Below, one piece after another: positions 26,228-35,219 of a stretch of 64,000 bases of DNA (position 1 is its first letter; each line of letters opens with the position of its first letter). The notes under the pieces were generated by a model. The model had not been told where the DNA came from and ran no database searches. It saw only the letters and a program-made list of their open reading frames with translations. A program made the translations under genes and the position numbers. Origin of the DNA: Superficieibacter sp. HKU1. GTDB lineage: Bacteria > Pseudomonadota > Gammaproteobacteria > Enterobacterales > Enterobacteriaceae. The stretch is from NCBI RefSeq assembly GCF_029319185.1, contig NZ_CP119754.1:3596001-3660000 (forward strand), written 5' to 3'.

Positions 26228-26899
26228 TCAGGCAATATTCAAATACTTATGCGTTTGCATTGAAAGCCGCCAGTTGCGGGCAATACAGGTCTCAATACAC
26301 AAGCGCGTAGCATCTTCTTTCTGGCTGATCGGCTGAAGCGCAATCACACGCGGTTTATCATCCTGCAGAACGGCAAGCAGTTCATCCAGCGCTTCGATAT
26401 CCCGCACGCGGCCGACCGGGTGTTTAATTTCGTCCGCGCGCTGGAGCGCCTGCTCCAGGACATCGTAACCACCGCGCATGTTTACCTTCGGTGATACCGT
26501 CACCCAGGTATTCGGCGTACAGCGGATTTCATGGGTGCCGCTGGTTTCAATCTGGCAGCTAAAGCCGTTTTTCTCCAGCAGCATCGTCAGGGGAAGCAGG
26601 TCGTGGATGCACGGCTCACCGCCAGTGATCACCACGTGACGAGCGGTATAGCCCTGGCGTTCAATGATGGCCAGCAGATCTTCACTGCTGGCCGCGCCCC
26701 ACTTGTCGCTCTCTTTGGTTTTCGCCAGGATGCTGTAAAGCGAGACTTCCCGATCCGCAAGCTTATCCCAGGTGTGTTTCGTGTCGCACCAGGCGCAGCC
26801 TACCGGGCATCCCTGTAATCGAATAAAAATGGCGGGAACGCCGGTAAAGTAACCTTCGCCCTGGAGGGTCTGGAACATCTCATTTATCGGGTACTGCAT
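26228..26899 (-). CDS. queE: 7-carboxy-7-deazaguanine synthase
   Basis: 223 residues from the ATG at 26899 (MQYPINEMFQTLQGEG), matching the E. coli start. It is a radical SAM enzyme: the cluster cysteines are in GCPVGCAWCDTKHTW, arranged as CxxxCxxC, and VVITGGEPCIHD binds SAM. It contracts carboxytetrahydropterin to the deazaguanine ring in queuosine synthesis. The 48-base gap behind nanE holds no clear terminator, so readthrough from nanE is possible. Confidence 0.97.
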   Translation of the reverse strand: MQYPINEMFQTLQGEGYFTGVPAIFIRLQGCPVGCAWCDTKHTWDKLADREVSLYSILAKTKESDKWGAASSEDLLAIIERQGYTARHVVITGGEPCIHDLLPLTMLLEKNGFSCQIETSGTHEIRCTPNTWVTVSPKVNMRGGYDVLEQALQRADEIKHPVGRVRDIEALDELLAVLQDDKPRVIALQPISQKEDATRLCIETCIARNWRLSMQTHKYLNIA

Positions 26900-26953
26900 A
26901 ATCATCTCGGTTTCGCGTCTAAACCGTAATTATCGCAGATCCTGACTCAACGA

Positions 26954-27661
26954 TCATGTACGATTCGCGCCCTGTTGCACTATCGCCGCTGCAAAACGCG
27001 CGGCGATCTGCTGCGGACGCGTGATTGCCCCGCCGACCACTACCGCATGTGCACCAAGTTGCAGGCAACGCGCGGCCAGTTCCGGGGTATCAACATTGCC
27101 TTCTGCAATAACCGGAACGGAAACGGCATTGAGCACCGCCCGCAAAAATGCACAGTCGTTTTCCGCCAGCTTATGTCCGGTGGATCCAGCCGTATAACCA
27201 TATAGCGTGGTGCCAATACAATCGAAGCCAAGCTCTGCGGCGATGGCAGCTTCTTCAACGCTTGCGATATCCGCCATCAGTTGAACCCGCGGATAACGTT
27301 CACGGATTTGCGTCACCAGTCCGGCCAGCGTTGCGTCAGCCGGACGTGGACGTTGCGTGGCGTCGAGCGCAATCATCTGCGGAGCCACCGTCATCAATTC
27401 GTCGATTTCACGTAGCGTTGCGGTGATGAAAACCTCACTGTCGGCATAGTCGCGCTTGATAATGCCAATGATCGGCAAATCGACCTGCGCGCTGATCGCC
27501 TCAATATCCGCCACACTATTGGCACGAATGCCCGCCGCCCCGCCTTGCTGCGCCGCCAGCGCCATGCGCGACATGATAAACGGACTGTGCAGCGGCTCGT
27601 TATCCAGCGCCTGACAGGAAACCACCAGTTTGCCTTTGATTTGCTCTAACATCGTTTTCAT
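26954..27661 (-). CDS. nanE: N-acetylmannosamine-6-phosphate 2-epimerase
   Basis: 235 residues, a TIM barrel. LVVSCQALDNEPLH at the start, PIIGIIKRDYADSEVFITAT with the catalytic lysine, MIALDATQRPRP, DCIGTTLYGYT and the phosphate site VVVGGAITRP are NanE signatures. It converts ManNAc-6-phosphate to GlcNAc-6-phosphate, feeding nagA/nagB. The usual nanATEK partners are absent; instead it overlaps a PTS permease gene by four bases (ATGA), so here it most likely acts on sugar phosphate delivered directly by that PTS, with no need for a ManNAc kinase. Confidence 0.92.
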   Translation of the reverse strand: MKTMLEQIKGKLVVSCQALDNEPLHSPFIMSRMALAAQQGGAAGIRANSVADIEAISAQVDLPIIGIIKRDYADSEVFITATLREIDELMTVAPQMIALDATQRPRPADATLAGLVTQIRERYPRVQLMADIASVEEAAIAAELGFDCIGTTLYGYTAGSTGHKLAENDCAFLRAVLNAVSVPVIAEGNVDTPELAARCLQLGAHAVVVGGAITRPQQIAARFAAAIVQQGANRT

Positions 27662-29217
27662 CCCACCAGCATCTCTTCAATTTCGTTTTTAATAATCGTT
27701 ACGTGCGGACCGTAAATGACCTGCACGCCATTACCGCGCAGGATCACACCGCGTGCGCCCGTGGCTTTGAGCGCAGCCTCATCGACTTTTCCACTCTCTT
27801 TCACCGTGATCCGCAGGCGCGTCGCGCAGCAATCCACCTCTTCCAGATTCCCCTGTCCGCCCAGCGCGGCCACAATCGCCTGAGCACGTTCACTGCCACT
27901 GACGCTTACCGTTTCGGTCTCCTGTTTTTCACGTCCTGGCGTCAGGAAATTAAAACGGGTAATCAAAAAGCGGAAGGTGAAGTAGTAGAGGAAGAACCAC
28001 GGGATCCCCACCATCGGCACATACAGCCAGTGGGTTTTCGCTTCGCCCTGCAAAATGCCGAACAGGATGAAGTCGATAAATCCGCCGGAGAAGGTTTGCC
28101 CGATAGTGATGTGCAGAATATGCGCCAGCATAAACGCCAGCCCGTCAAAAAAGGCGTGAATGACGTACAGCACCGGGGCGACAAACAGGAACGAAAACTC
28201 GATAGGCTCCGTAATGCCGGTCAGGAACGAGGTCAGCGCCGCCGACAGCAGCAGCCCGGCCACGCGCTTTTTATTTTCAGGCTTCGCAGTGTGGTACATC
28301 GCCAGGCAGGCACCGATCAGGCCAAACATCATGGTGATAAAGCGGCCGGACATAAAGCGCGACGTACCAACGTAAAACTGCTGCGTATGTGGATCGGCAA
28401 GCTGGGCAAAGAAAATCCGCTGGGTGCCTTCGACCAGCTGGCCATTGACGATTTCGCTGCCGCCGAGGGCTGTGGTCCAGAATGGCAGATAGAAGATATG
28501 ATGCAGGCCGAACGGGCCAAGCATGCGCAGGATAAAGCCATACAGCAGCGTGCCCAGATACCCCGTGGCATCCACCAACCCGCCGAGACCAAAAATCAGT
28601 TTCTGAAAGTGCGGCCAGACCACTGTCATGATCGCTCCGACGACAATCGCCGCCAGCGAACTAATGATCGGCACAAATCGCGAGCCACCGAAGAAACCGA
28701 GAAACTGCGGCAGAGCGATTTTATTAAACCGATGGTGCAGAGCGCAGGTCACCAGACCAATGACCACGCCGCCAAAAACGCCGGTCTCCAGGGTCTGAAT
28801 TCCCAGTACCATGCCCTGCCCGACCGCGCCGGGATTGGCTTGCGCCAGGTCTCCCGTCAGCGTCAACAGCGCGTTAATGGTGGCATTCATCACCAGAAAA
28901 GCCAGCAAAGCCGCCAGCCCTGCCGTGCCCTTATCCGTTTTTGCCAGACCGACTGCGACCCCAACCGCAAACAAGACCGATAAGTTGGCAAAGACAATCG
29001 CGCCAGCGCTGCTCATGATGGTGAAAATGGCCTGTAGCCAGCCCACGTCAAGGAAAGGATAAGCCGTCAGGGTATTCGGGTTCGACAGCGCGCCGCCGAT
29101 ACCGAGCAGCAGCCCCGCCGCGGGTAATACCGCAATCGGCAGCATAAAGGATTTACCAAACCGCTGCGCTTTTTCAAACCAGCCTCCGGAAGAGGCTCCG
29201 CTAAAAAGGGTCATCAT
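27658..29217 (-). CDS. PTS permease EIICB, glucose/GlcNAc superfamily, probably for N-acetylmannosamine
   Basis: 519 residues from the ATG at 29217 (GGAGAAAA just upstream). The EIIC domain (about residues 10-400) starts FGKSFMLPIAVLPAAGLLLGIG and contains GITEPIEFSFLFVAPVLY, the substrate-site motif of this superfamily. After a linker comes EIIB with the phosphorylation cysteine in DCCATRLRITV. No EIIA domain, so it should use EIIA-Glc. The protein resembles PtsG, NagE and MalX. Coupling to nanE suggests uptake of ManNAc as its 6-phosphate, an inference from context; glucosamine- or muramate-type sugars are alternatives. Confidence 0.88.
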   Translation of the reverse strand: MMTLFSGASSGGWFEKAQRFGKSFMLPIAVLPAAGLLLGIGGALSNPNTLTAYPFLDVGWLQAIFTIMSSAGAIVFANLSVLFAVGVAVGLAKTDKGTAGLAALLAFLVMNATINALLTLTGDLAQANPGAVGQGMVLGIQTLETGVFGGVVIGLVTCALHHRFNKIALPQFLGFFGGSRFVPIISSLAAIVVGAIMTVVWPHFQKLIFGLGGLVDATGYLGTLLYGFILRMLGPFGLHHIFYLPFWTTALGGSEIVNGQLVEGTQRIFFAQLADPHTQQFYVGTSRFMSGRFITMMFGLIGACLAMYHTAKPENKKRVAGLLLSAALTSFLTGITEPIEFSFLFVAPVLYVIHAFFDGLAFMLAHILHITIGQTFSGGFIDFILFGILQGEAKTHWLYVPMVGIPWFFLYYFTFRFLITRFNFLTPGREKQETETVSVSGSERAQAIVAALGGQGNLEEVDCCATRLRITVKESGKVDEAALKATGARGVILRGNGVQVIYGPHVTIIKNEIEEMLVG

Positions 29218-29382
29218 TTTTCTCCGCCTGACGTTTTGTTGAAAATTTTTACCACACAAAAACTTAATACTGAAAATTATCATCAATAAAGCGGAGGTTG
29301 ATCATACTTTTTTAAAATGACTGGCGTCCTGCCCCCGCTTTCCGCCACACTTAACGGCAGGAAAGCATCAAGGAATACAGGC
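29218..29382. promoter_or_regulatory. Divergent control region of the PTS-nanE operon and its regulator
   Basis: 165 bases between the two starts. GAAAATT occurs at 29241 and again at 29272, 31 bases apart, that is three helical turns, which would suit a dimeric RpiR-type repressor; this is a guess from spacing. AGGAATACAGGC before the regulator gene is its ribosome site. Confidence 0.3.
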
Positions 29383-30207
29383 ATGGCTGAAAATGAAAAT
29401 GTGCTGCTCAGGCTTCGGCAAAGCGTATCGGGCTACAGTCCGACGCAGCAAAAACTGGGAGAGTACGTTCTGACCGATCCGTCACGGGTGCTCTATCTGA
29501 CGATCACCGAACTGGCGCGGGAGAGTGAAACCAGCGAGGCGAGCGTTACCCGGCTGTGCCGTGCGTTGGGCTGCAAGGGATACACTGAATTTAAAATGGC
29601 GCTGGCGCTGGATGTGCAGCGCTCGCAGGCTCCCCGCTCGCAGGGCGATGAAATCGATAATCTGGTTGATGAGTCAGTGCAGGCGTTACGCGACACGGCA
29701 AAATTACTGGATCGCAGCGTGCTGGAACAGGCGGCGCTGGCGCTGCACGAGGCACGCTCGGTTCAGATCTACGGCGTCGCCGCGAGCGCGATTATTGGCG
29801 ACTATCTGCATTATAAGCTGCTGCGCCTCGGGAAATCAGGCCAGCTATTCAGCGACATGCACCGTGCGGCAATGAGCGCCACCGCGCTCGGCGGTGAGGA
29901 TGTCGTCGTCGCGATCTCCAGTTCTGGCTCGACGCGTGACCTGTTGCATGTCGTGAAGCTGGCGCGTAAACGCGGGGCCAAAGTGCTGACGATCAGCAAC
30001 ACGCCGCGTAGCCCGCTGGCATCACTCAGCGATATTTTGCTGGTGGCAGCAAAACCGGAAGGACCGTTAAGCGCGGGCGCGCTCAACGCCAAAGTAGGAG
30101 CGATGCTGCTGGTAGAGCTGGCCATCACGTCATTAATGTCGCTTGATACGCGCTACGGTGACAGCAGCCAGCAAACGGCCAGCGCGACGCTACCGCTGCT
30201 TTTATAG
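29383..30207 (+). CDS. RpiR family transcriptional regulator with SIS domain
   Basis: 274 residues from the ATG at 29383. An N-terminal RpiR helix-turn-helix (TITELARESETSEASVTRLCRALG, about residues 33-58) is joined to a sugar-isomerase (SIS) domain with VQIYGVAASAIIGDY and VVVAISSSGSTRDLLH, which binds a phosphosugar. Regulators of this type sense the intermediate of the adjacent pathway; the expected effector is ManNAc-6-phosphate or GlcNAc-6-phosphate. It is transcribed divergently from the PTS-nanE operon, which it most likely represses or activates. A strong terminator follows. Confidence 0.9.
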   Translation: MAENENVLLRLRQSVSGYSPTQQKLGEYVLTDPSRVLYLTITELARESETSEASVTRLCRALGCKGYTEFKMALALDVQRSQAPRSQGDEIDNLVDESVQALRDTAKLLDRSVLEQAALALHEARSVQIYGVAASAIIGDYLHYKLLRLGKSGQLFSDMHRAAMSATALGGEDVVVAISSSGSTRDLLHVVKLARKRGAKVLTISNTPRSPLASLSDILLVAAKPEGPLSAGALNAKVGAMLLVELAITSLMSLDTRYGDSSQQTASATLPLLL

Positions 30208-30211
30208 GTAT

Positions 30212-30238
30212 AAAAAAACCCGCCGAAGCGGGTTTTTC
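30212..30238. terminator. Bidirectional terminator between the RpiR gene and eno
   Basis: CCCGC-CGAA-GCGGG with a tetraloop, A7 before and T5 after, a textbook intrinsic terminator usable in both directions by the convergent regulator and eno genes. Confidence 0.93.
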
Positions 30239-30258
30239 TTAAGTGCAAAGGTACAGGA

Positions 30259-31557
30259 TTACGCCTGGCCTTTGATCTCTTTACGACCGTTGTACGGTGC
30301 TTTTTCGCCCAGCGCTTCTTCGATACGAATCAGCTGGTTGTATTTAGCAACGCGGTCAGAACGGCTCATAGAACCGGTTTTGATCTGGCCTGCAGCGGTA
30401 CCCACAGCCAGGTCAGCGATGGTAGCGTCTTCAGTTTCGCCAGAACGGTGAGAGATGACAGCGGTATAGCCAGCGTCTTTCGCCATTTTGATCGCAGCCA
30501 GAGTTTCGGTCAGAGAACCGATCTGGTTGAATTTGATCAGGATGGAGTTAACGATGCCTTTTTCGATGCCTTCTTTCAGGATCTTGGTGTTGGTTACGAA
30601 CAGATCGTCACCAACCAGCTGGATTTTGTCGCCCAGCACTTTGGTCTGGTATGCGAAGCCAGTCCAGTCAGATTCGTCCAGACCGTCTTCGATAGAAACG
30701 ATCGGATACTGTTTGGTCAGCTCTTCCAGGAAGTGAGTGAATTCTTCGGAGGTGAACGCTTTGTTGCCTTCGCCAGCCAGAACGTATTTACCGTCTTTGT
30801 AGAATTCAGATGCTGCACAGTCCATCGCAAGGGTGATGTCTTTACCCAGCTCGTAGCCAGCCGCTTTAACTGCTTCAGCGATAACTGCCAGTGCTTCTGC
30901 GTTAGAACCCAGGTTCGGCGCATAGCCGCCTTCGTCACCAACAGCCGTGTTCATGCCTTTCGCTTTCAGCACTTTAGCCAGGTTGTGGAACACTTCAGAA
31001 CCCATACGTACGGCTTCTTTCAGGGATTTAGCGCCAACTGGCTGAATCATAAATTCCTGGATGTCGACGTTGTTATCAGCGTGCTCACCACCGTTGATGA
31101 TGTTCATCATGGGAACCGGCATAGAGTATTTGCCCGGGGTGCCGTTCAGTTCAGCGATGTGCGCGTACAGCGGCAGGCCTTTCGCGGCAGCAGCAGCTTT
31201 GGCGTTAGCCAGAGACACCGCCAGGATGGCGTTTGCACCGAAGTTAGATTTGTTTTCAGTACCGTCCAGATCGATCATGATCTTGTCGATGCCTGCCTGA
31301 TCTTTGGCATCTTTGCCAAGAACAGCCTGAGCGATCGGGCCGTTAACCGCAGCAACCGCTTTGGTTACGCCTTTACCCATGAAACGGGATTTGTCGCCAT
31401 CACGCAGTTCCAGCGCTTCGCGGGAACCAGTAGAAGCACCTGACGGCGCAGCTGCCATACCAACGAAACCACCTTCCAGGTGTACTTCGGCTTCAACAGT
31501 CGGGTTACCACGGGAGTCGATGATTTCACGACCGATGACTTTAACGATTTTGGACAT
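30259..31557 (-). CDS. eno: Enolase
   Basis: 432 residues from the ATG at 31557 (MSKIVKVIGREIIDSRGNPT), with GAGGAAAACC upstream; in-frame sequence to 31602 is leader. LLIKFNQIGS-type and SHRSGETEDATIADLAV blocks contain the catalytic lysine and histidine region; the Mg2+ ligands lie in MDCAASEFY and SIEDGLDE. It interconverts 2-phosphoglycerate and phosphoenolpyruvate and is a core part of the RNA degradosome. Codon use is strongly biased toward abundant tRNAs, as expected. It follows pyrG on the same strand with a hairpin between. Confidence 0.98.
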   Translation of the reverse strand: MSKIVKVIGREIIDSRGNPTVEAEVHLEGGFVGMAAAPSGASTGSREALELRDGDKSRFMGKGVTKAVAAVNGPIAQAVLGKDAKDQAGIDKIMIDLDGTENKSNFGANAILAVSLANAKAAAAAKGLPLYAHIAELNGTPGKYSMPVPMMNIINGGEHADNNVDIQEFMIQPVGAKSLKEAVRMGSEVFHNLAKVLKAKGMNTAVGDEGGYAPNLGSNAEALAVIAEAVKAAGYELGKDITLAMDCAASEFYKDGKYVLAGEGNKAFTSEEFTHFLEELTKQYPIVSIEDGLDESDWTGFAYQTKVLGDKIQLVGDDLFVTNTKILKEGIEKGIVNSILIKFNQIGSLTETLAAIKMAKDAGYTAVISHRSGETEDATIADLAVGTAAGQIKTGSMSRSDRVAKYNQLIRIEEALGEKAPYNGRKEIKGQA

Positions 31558-31600
31558 TAGGTTTTCCTCAGTACAAGTTAAACTAAAACTCCAGACAAAC

Positions 31601-31620
31601 AACGCCCCTCCTGGGGCGTT
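31601..31620 (-). terminator. Hairpin between pyrG and eno
   Basis: AACGCCCC and GGGGCGTT pair around a four-base loop, 16 bases after the pyrG stop on the minus strand, followed by TTGTTTG. It may partly terminate pyrG transcripts or cap the 5' side of the eno message. Confidence 0.6.
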
Positions 31621-31635
31621 GCCGTTCTAACTTTT

Positions 31636-33288
<1,653 letters not shown>

Positions 33289-33498
33289 TTAGGTTTAAAA
33301 GACGATGGAATAACCAGGACGGGACAGTAGTATACCCGAACATGGCGAGCGCCACAAACTTTCATTTCCCCTCCTCTTCTGCCATGCCCAACGATATGAG
33401 GAGTGAGAAAATAGCCATTTTTAGGGAAATGTTTTTGACGCAAATCAAGCGCTTGTTATTTAAAAAATCACACAACTCGCGCTCGATCGCGAAAATCG

Positions 33499-34290
33499 TT
33501 AGAGATCATATTCCTGGCGTTTTACTTCCTGCCAGACCTCTTCCATCGTTTGCAGGTCAACCCCGGTCATTTCCAGGCCACGCGCGGCCACAATACGCTC
33601 AACTTCGCGGAAACGGCGTTCAAATTTGAGGTTGGCTTTTTGCAGCGCCACTTCCGCTTTGACGCCAAGATGGCGGGAAAGATTGACCGTCGCAAACAGC
33701 AAGTCGCCCATTTCTTCTTCCACTCTCGCCTGATCGACGACGGCCTGCTGCGCTTCCTGCATCACCTCGTCGATCTCTTCGTGGACTTTATCCAGAACCG
33801 GACCGAGCGAGGTCCAGTCGAAGCCTACCGTCGAGCAGCGCTTCTGGATTTTGTGCGCCCGCATCAGGGCCGGAAAGGTATGGGGAATATCATCCAGCGC
33901 CGAGTGCTGCGCTTTTTGCGCCCGTTCGTCGCTTTTGATTTGTTCCCAGCGCGCCAGCACTTCACTGCTGTTTCCCGCCGCGGCATCGCCAAAAATATGC
34001 GGATGGCGGCGCTCCAGTTTGTCGCTAATGGCCGCGCAGATATCGTTGAAATCAAAACGTCCTTCTTCCTGCGCCATCTGGGCGTAAAACACCACCTGAA
34101 ACAGCAGATCGCCCAGCTCGCCGCGCAGATCGTCAAAATCTTCGCGGGCAATGGCGTCCAGCACTTCGTAGGTTTCTTCCAGGGTATAAGGGGCGATGGT
34201 GGCGAAGGTCTGTTCTTTATCCCACGGGCAACCGTTTTCCGGGTCGCGCAGGCGTTGCATGATGGAGAGCAGGCGGTCTATTTGCGTCAT
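33499..34290 (-). CDS. mazG: Nucleoside triphosphate pyrophosphohydrolase MazG
   Basis: 263 residues from the ATG at 34290 (MTQIDRLLSIMQRLRDP); an ATGATG pair 12-15 bases upstream is an alternative start. Two MazG helical domains: the first has YTLEETYEVLDAI and DDLRGELGDLLFQV, the second VHEEIDEVMQEA and RVEEEMGDLLFATVNLSRH, each with the EExxD-type Mg2+ motif. It hydrolyses NTPs and dNTPs to monophosphates, and in E. coli it lowers ppGpp. In E. coli it ends the relA-mazE-mazF operon; here mazEF is replaced by a parDE pair. Confidence 0.96.
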   Translation of the reverse strand: MTQIDRLLSIMQRLRDPENGCPWDKEQTFATIAPYTLEETYEVLDAIAREDFDDLRGELGDLLFQVVFYAQMAQEEGRFDFNDICAAISDKLERRHPHIFGDAAAGNSSEVLARWEQIKSDERAQKAQHSALDDIPHTFPALMRAHKIQKRCSTVGFDWTSLGPVLDKVHEEIDEVMQEAQQAVVDQARVEEEMGDLLFATVNLSRHLGVKAEVALQKANLKFERRFREVERIVAARGLEMTGVDLQTMEEVWQEVKRQEYDL

Positions 34291-34503
34291 TGTTGTCATC
34301 ATTCTTAATCGGTTATGCACAATGGAGGTGATTGTAACGTATCCACCTGACGCATTCGCTATGAATCATCCGATCGCTTTTATTTTACTCCCGCCAGACC
34401 GGAGGCTTGCGCTGTGGTAAGCCTCCGTTCAACACAAATACAATAGATACATAAAACCTTAACCAATATCACCCAGGGTATAACTTATTTTCTAAATAAA
34501 AGG
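34291..34503. other. Spacer between mazG and the toxin remnant, with a hairpin
   Basis: 213 AT-rich bases without a gene. GGAGGCTT and AAGCCTCC (34401-34426) form an eight-pair stem with a ten-base loop, a possible terminator for the parDE transcript although no U tract follows. Confidence 0.45.
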
Positions 34504-34800
34504 CTATAACCAATTTACATGCTTACCAGCATCCTGGTTCTGACTCAGAATACGTATCACGGTAATTTGCGTAACTGATTGTATAAAATAGACAATATGC
34601 CTTTCAAACGGTAAGGCATAAATGTATTCACCCAATTCAGGTCGGGGCGTGCCAATGTTATTGGCACTCATAATGCTGAATATTTCTGACAGATGATTAA
34701 TATATCGATCGGCTTGTACTTCGCCAAAATGCTGCCAGCCTTAATGCCAGATATTTTCCAGATCGTCACTGGCCTTTGGTGTTAATTTTACCGTTCTCAT
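34504..34800 (-). pseudogene. parE: ParE-type toxin gene with a premature stop
   Basis: Reading from the ATG at 34800 gives MRTVKLTPKASDDLENIWH, then TAA at codon 20 (34741-34743), after which the same frame continues GWQHFGEVQADRYINHL through FERHIVYFIQ and ITVIRILSQNQDAGKHVNWL to a TAG at 34504. That is a full 98-codon ParE/RelE-fold toxin, in frame throughout, interrupted by one nonsense codon where the family has an aromatic residue before Gly. ParE toxins poison DNA gyrase. The interruption should abolish toxicity unless the stop is read through. The start lies within the last 35 bases of parD, the usual coupling of such pairs. Confidence 0.85.
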
Positions 34801-35053
34801 CGGGTTTGCTCATCCCTGTTTTGACCTTCCGTAAAAAGGCATCCTTTTCCCAGGCCTGCGGCTCTCCGCTGTTCAAACCTTCAGCCAGAAGTTCACGTAA
34901 TGCCTGAAGTCGTGATTCGGCCTGTTTCTCCCTCAACAGGCGAAGAGACTCTCTGATCACTTCACTTTGCGTTCTGTAATCACCTGATTCTATGAGCGAT
35001 TCAATAAACTCGCGCAGTTCATCACCAAGATCAACGGTCATTGTTCTGGCCAT
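34766..35053 (-). CDS. parD: ParD-type antitoxin, ribbon-helix-helix
   Basis: 95 residues from the ATG at 35053, with GGAGG six bases upstream; in-frame sequence to 35116 lacks a ribosome site. The N-terminus ARTMTVDLGDELREFIESLIESGDYRTQSEVIRESL is a ParD (CC2985-type) ribbon-helix-helix; the C-terminal half, charged and flexible, would wrap the toxin. It neutralises ParE and represses its own operon. The region is more AT-rich than relA and mazG around it, which fits acquisition by transfer. The antitoxin frame looks intact although its toxin gene is broken. Confidence 0.88.
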   Translation of the reverse strand: MARTMTVDLGDELREFIESLIESGDYRTQSEVIRESLRLLREKQAESRLQALRELLAEGLNSGEPQAWEKDAFLRKVKTGMSKPDENGKINTKGQ

Positions 35054-35065
35054 AACAGCCTCCAC

Positions 35066-35084
35066 TGTAAGTATAAATCTTACA
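35066..35084 (-). promoter_or_regulatory. Operator-like palindrome upstream of parD
   Basis: TGTAAG and CTTACA are perfect inverted arms separated by seven bases, ending 13 bases before the parD start. On the minus strand TATACT, a good -10 hexamer, overlaps it. This is the expected place for autorepression by ParD. Confidence 0.55.
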
Positions 35085-35219
35085 TAAGAGTACACCGGAA
35101 ATGGAATGTACGTCAAAATGTATCCGCCGGTGTTATTACACCGGGAATAACATTGGTCTGTAGCGACTCTAATGAAATAGTAAAGCCGCTACGTTAGTGC
35201 AGCCACCTTCGCGCGGATA

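Noticed and set aside
27703..28983. 426-codon plus-strand frame inside the PTS gene
   Set aside because: Very rich in His, Gln and Arg as antisense frames of membrane-protein genes are; the EIICB motifs fix the true strand.
34321..35219. mazEF remnant between mazG and relA
   Set aside because: Nothing here resembles MazE or MazF; the pair present is ParD/ParE-like.
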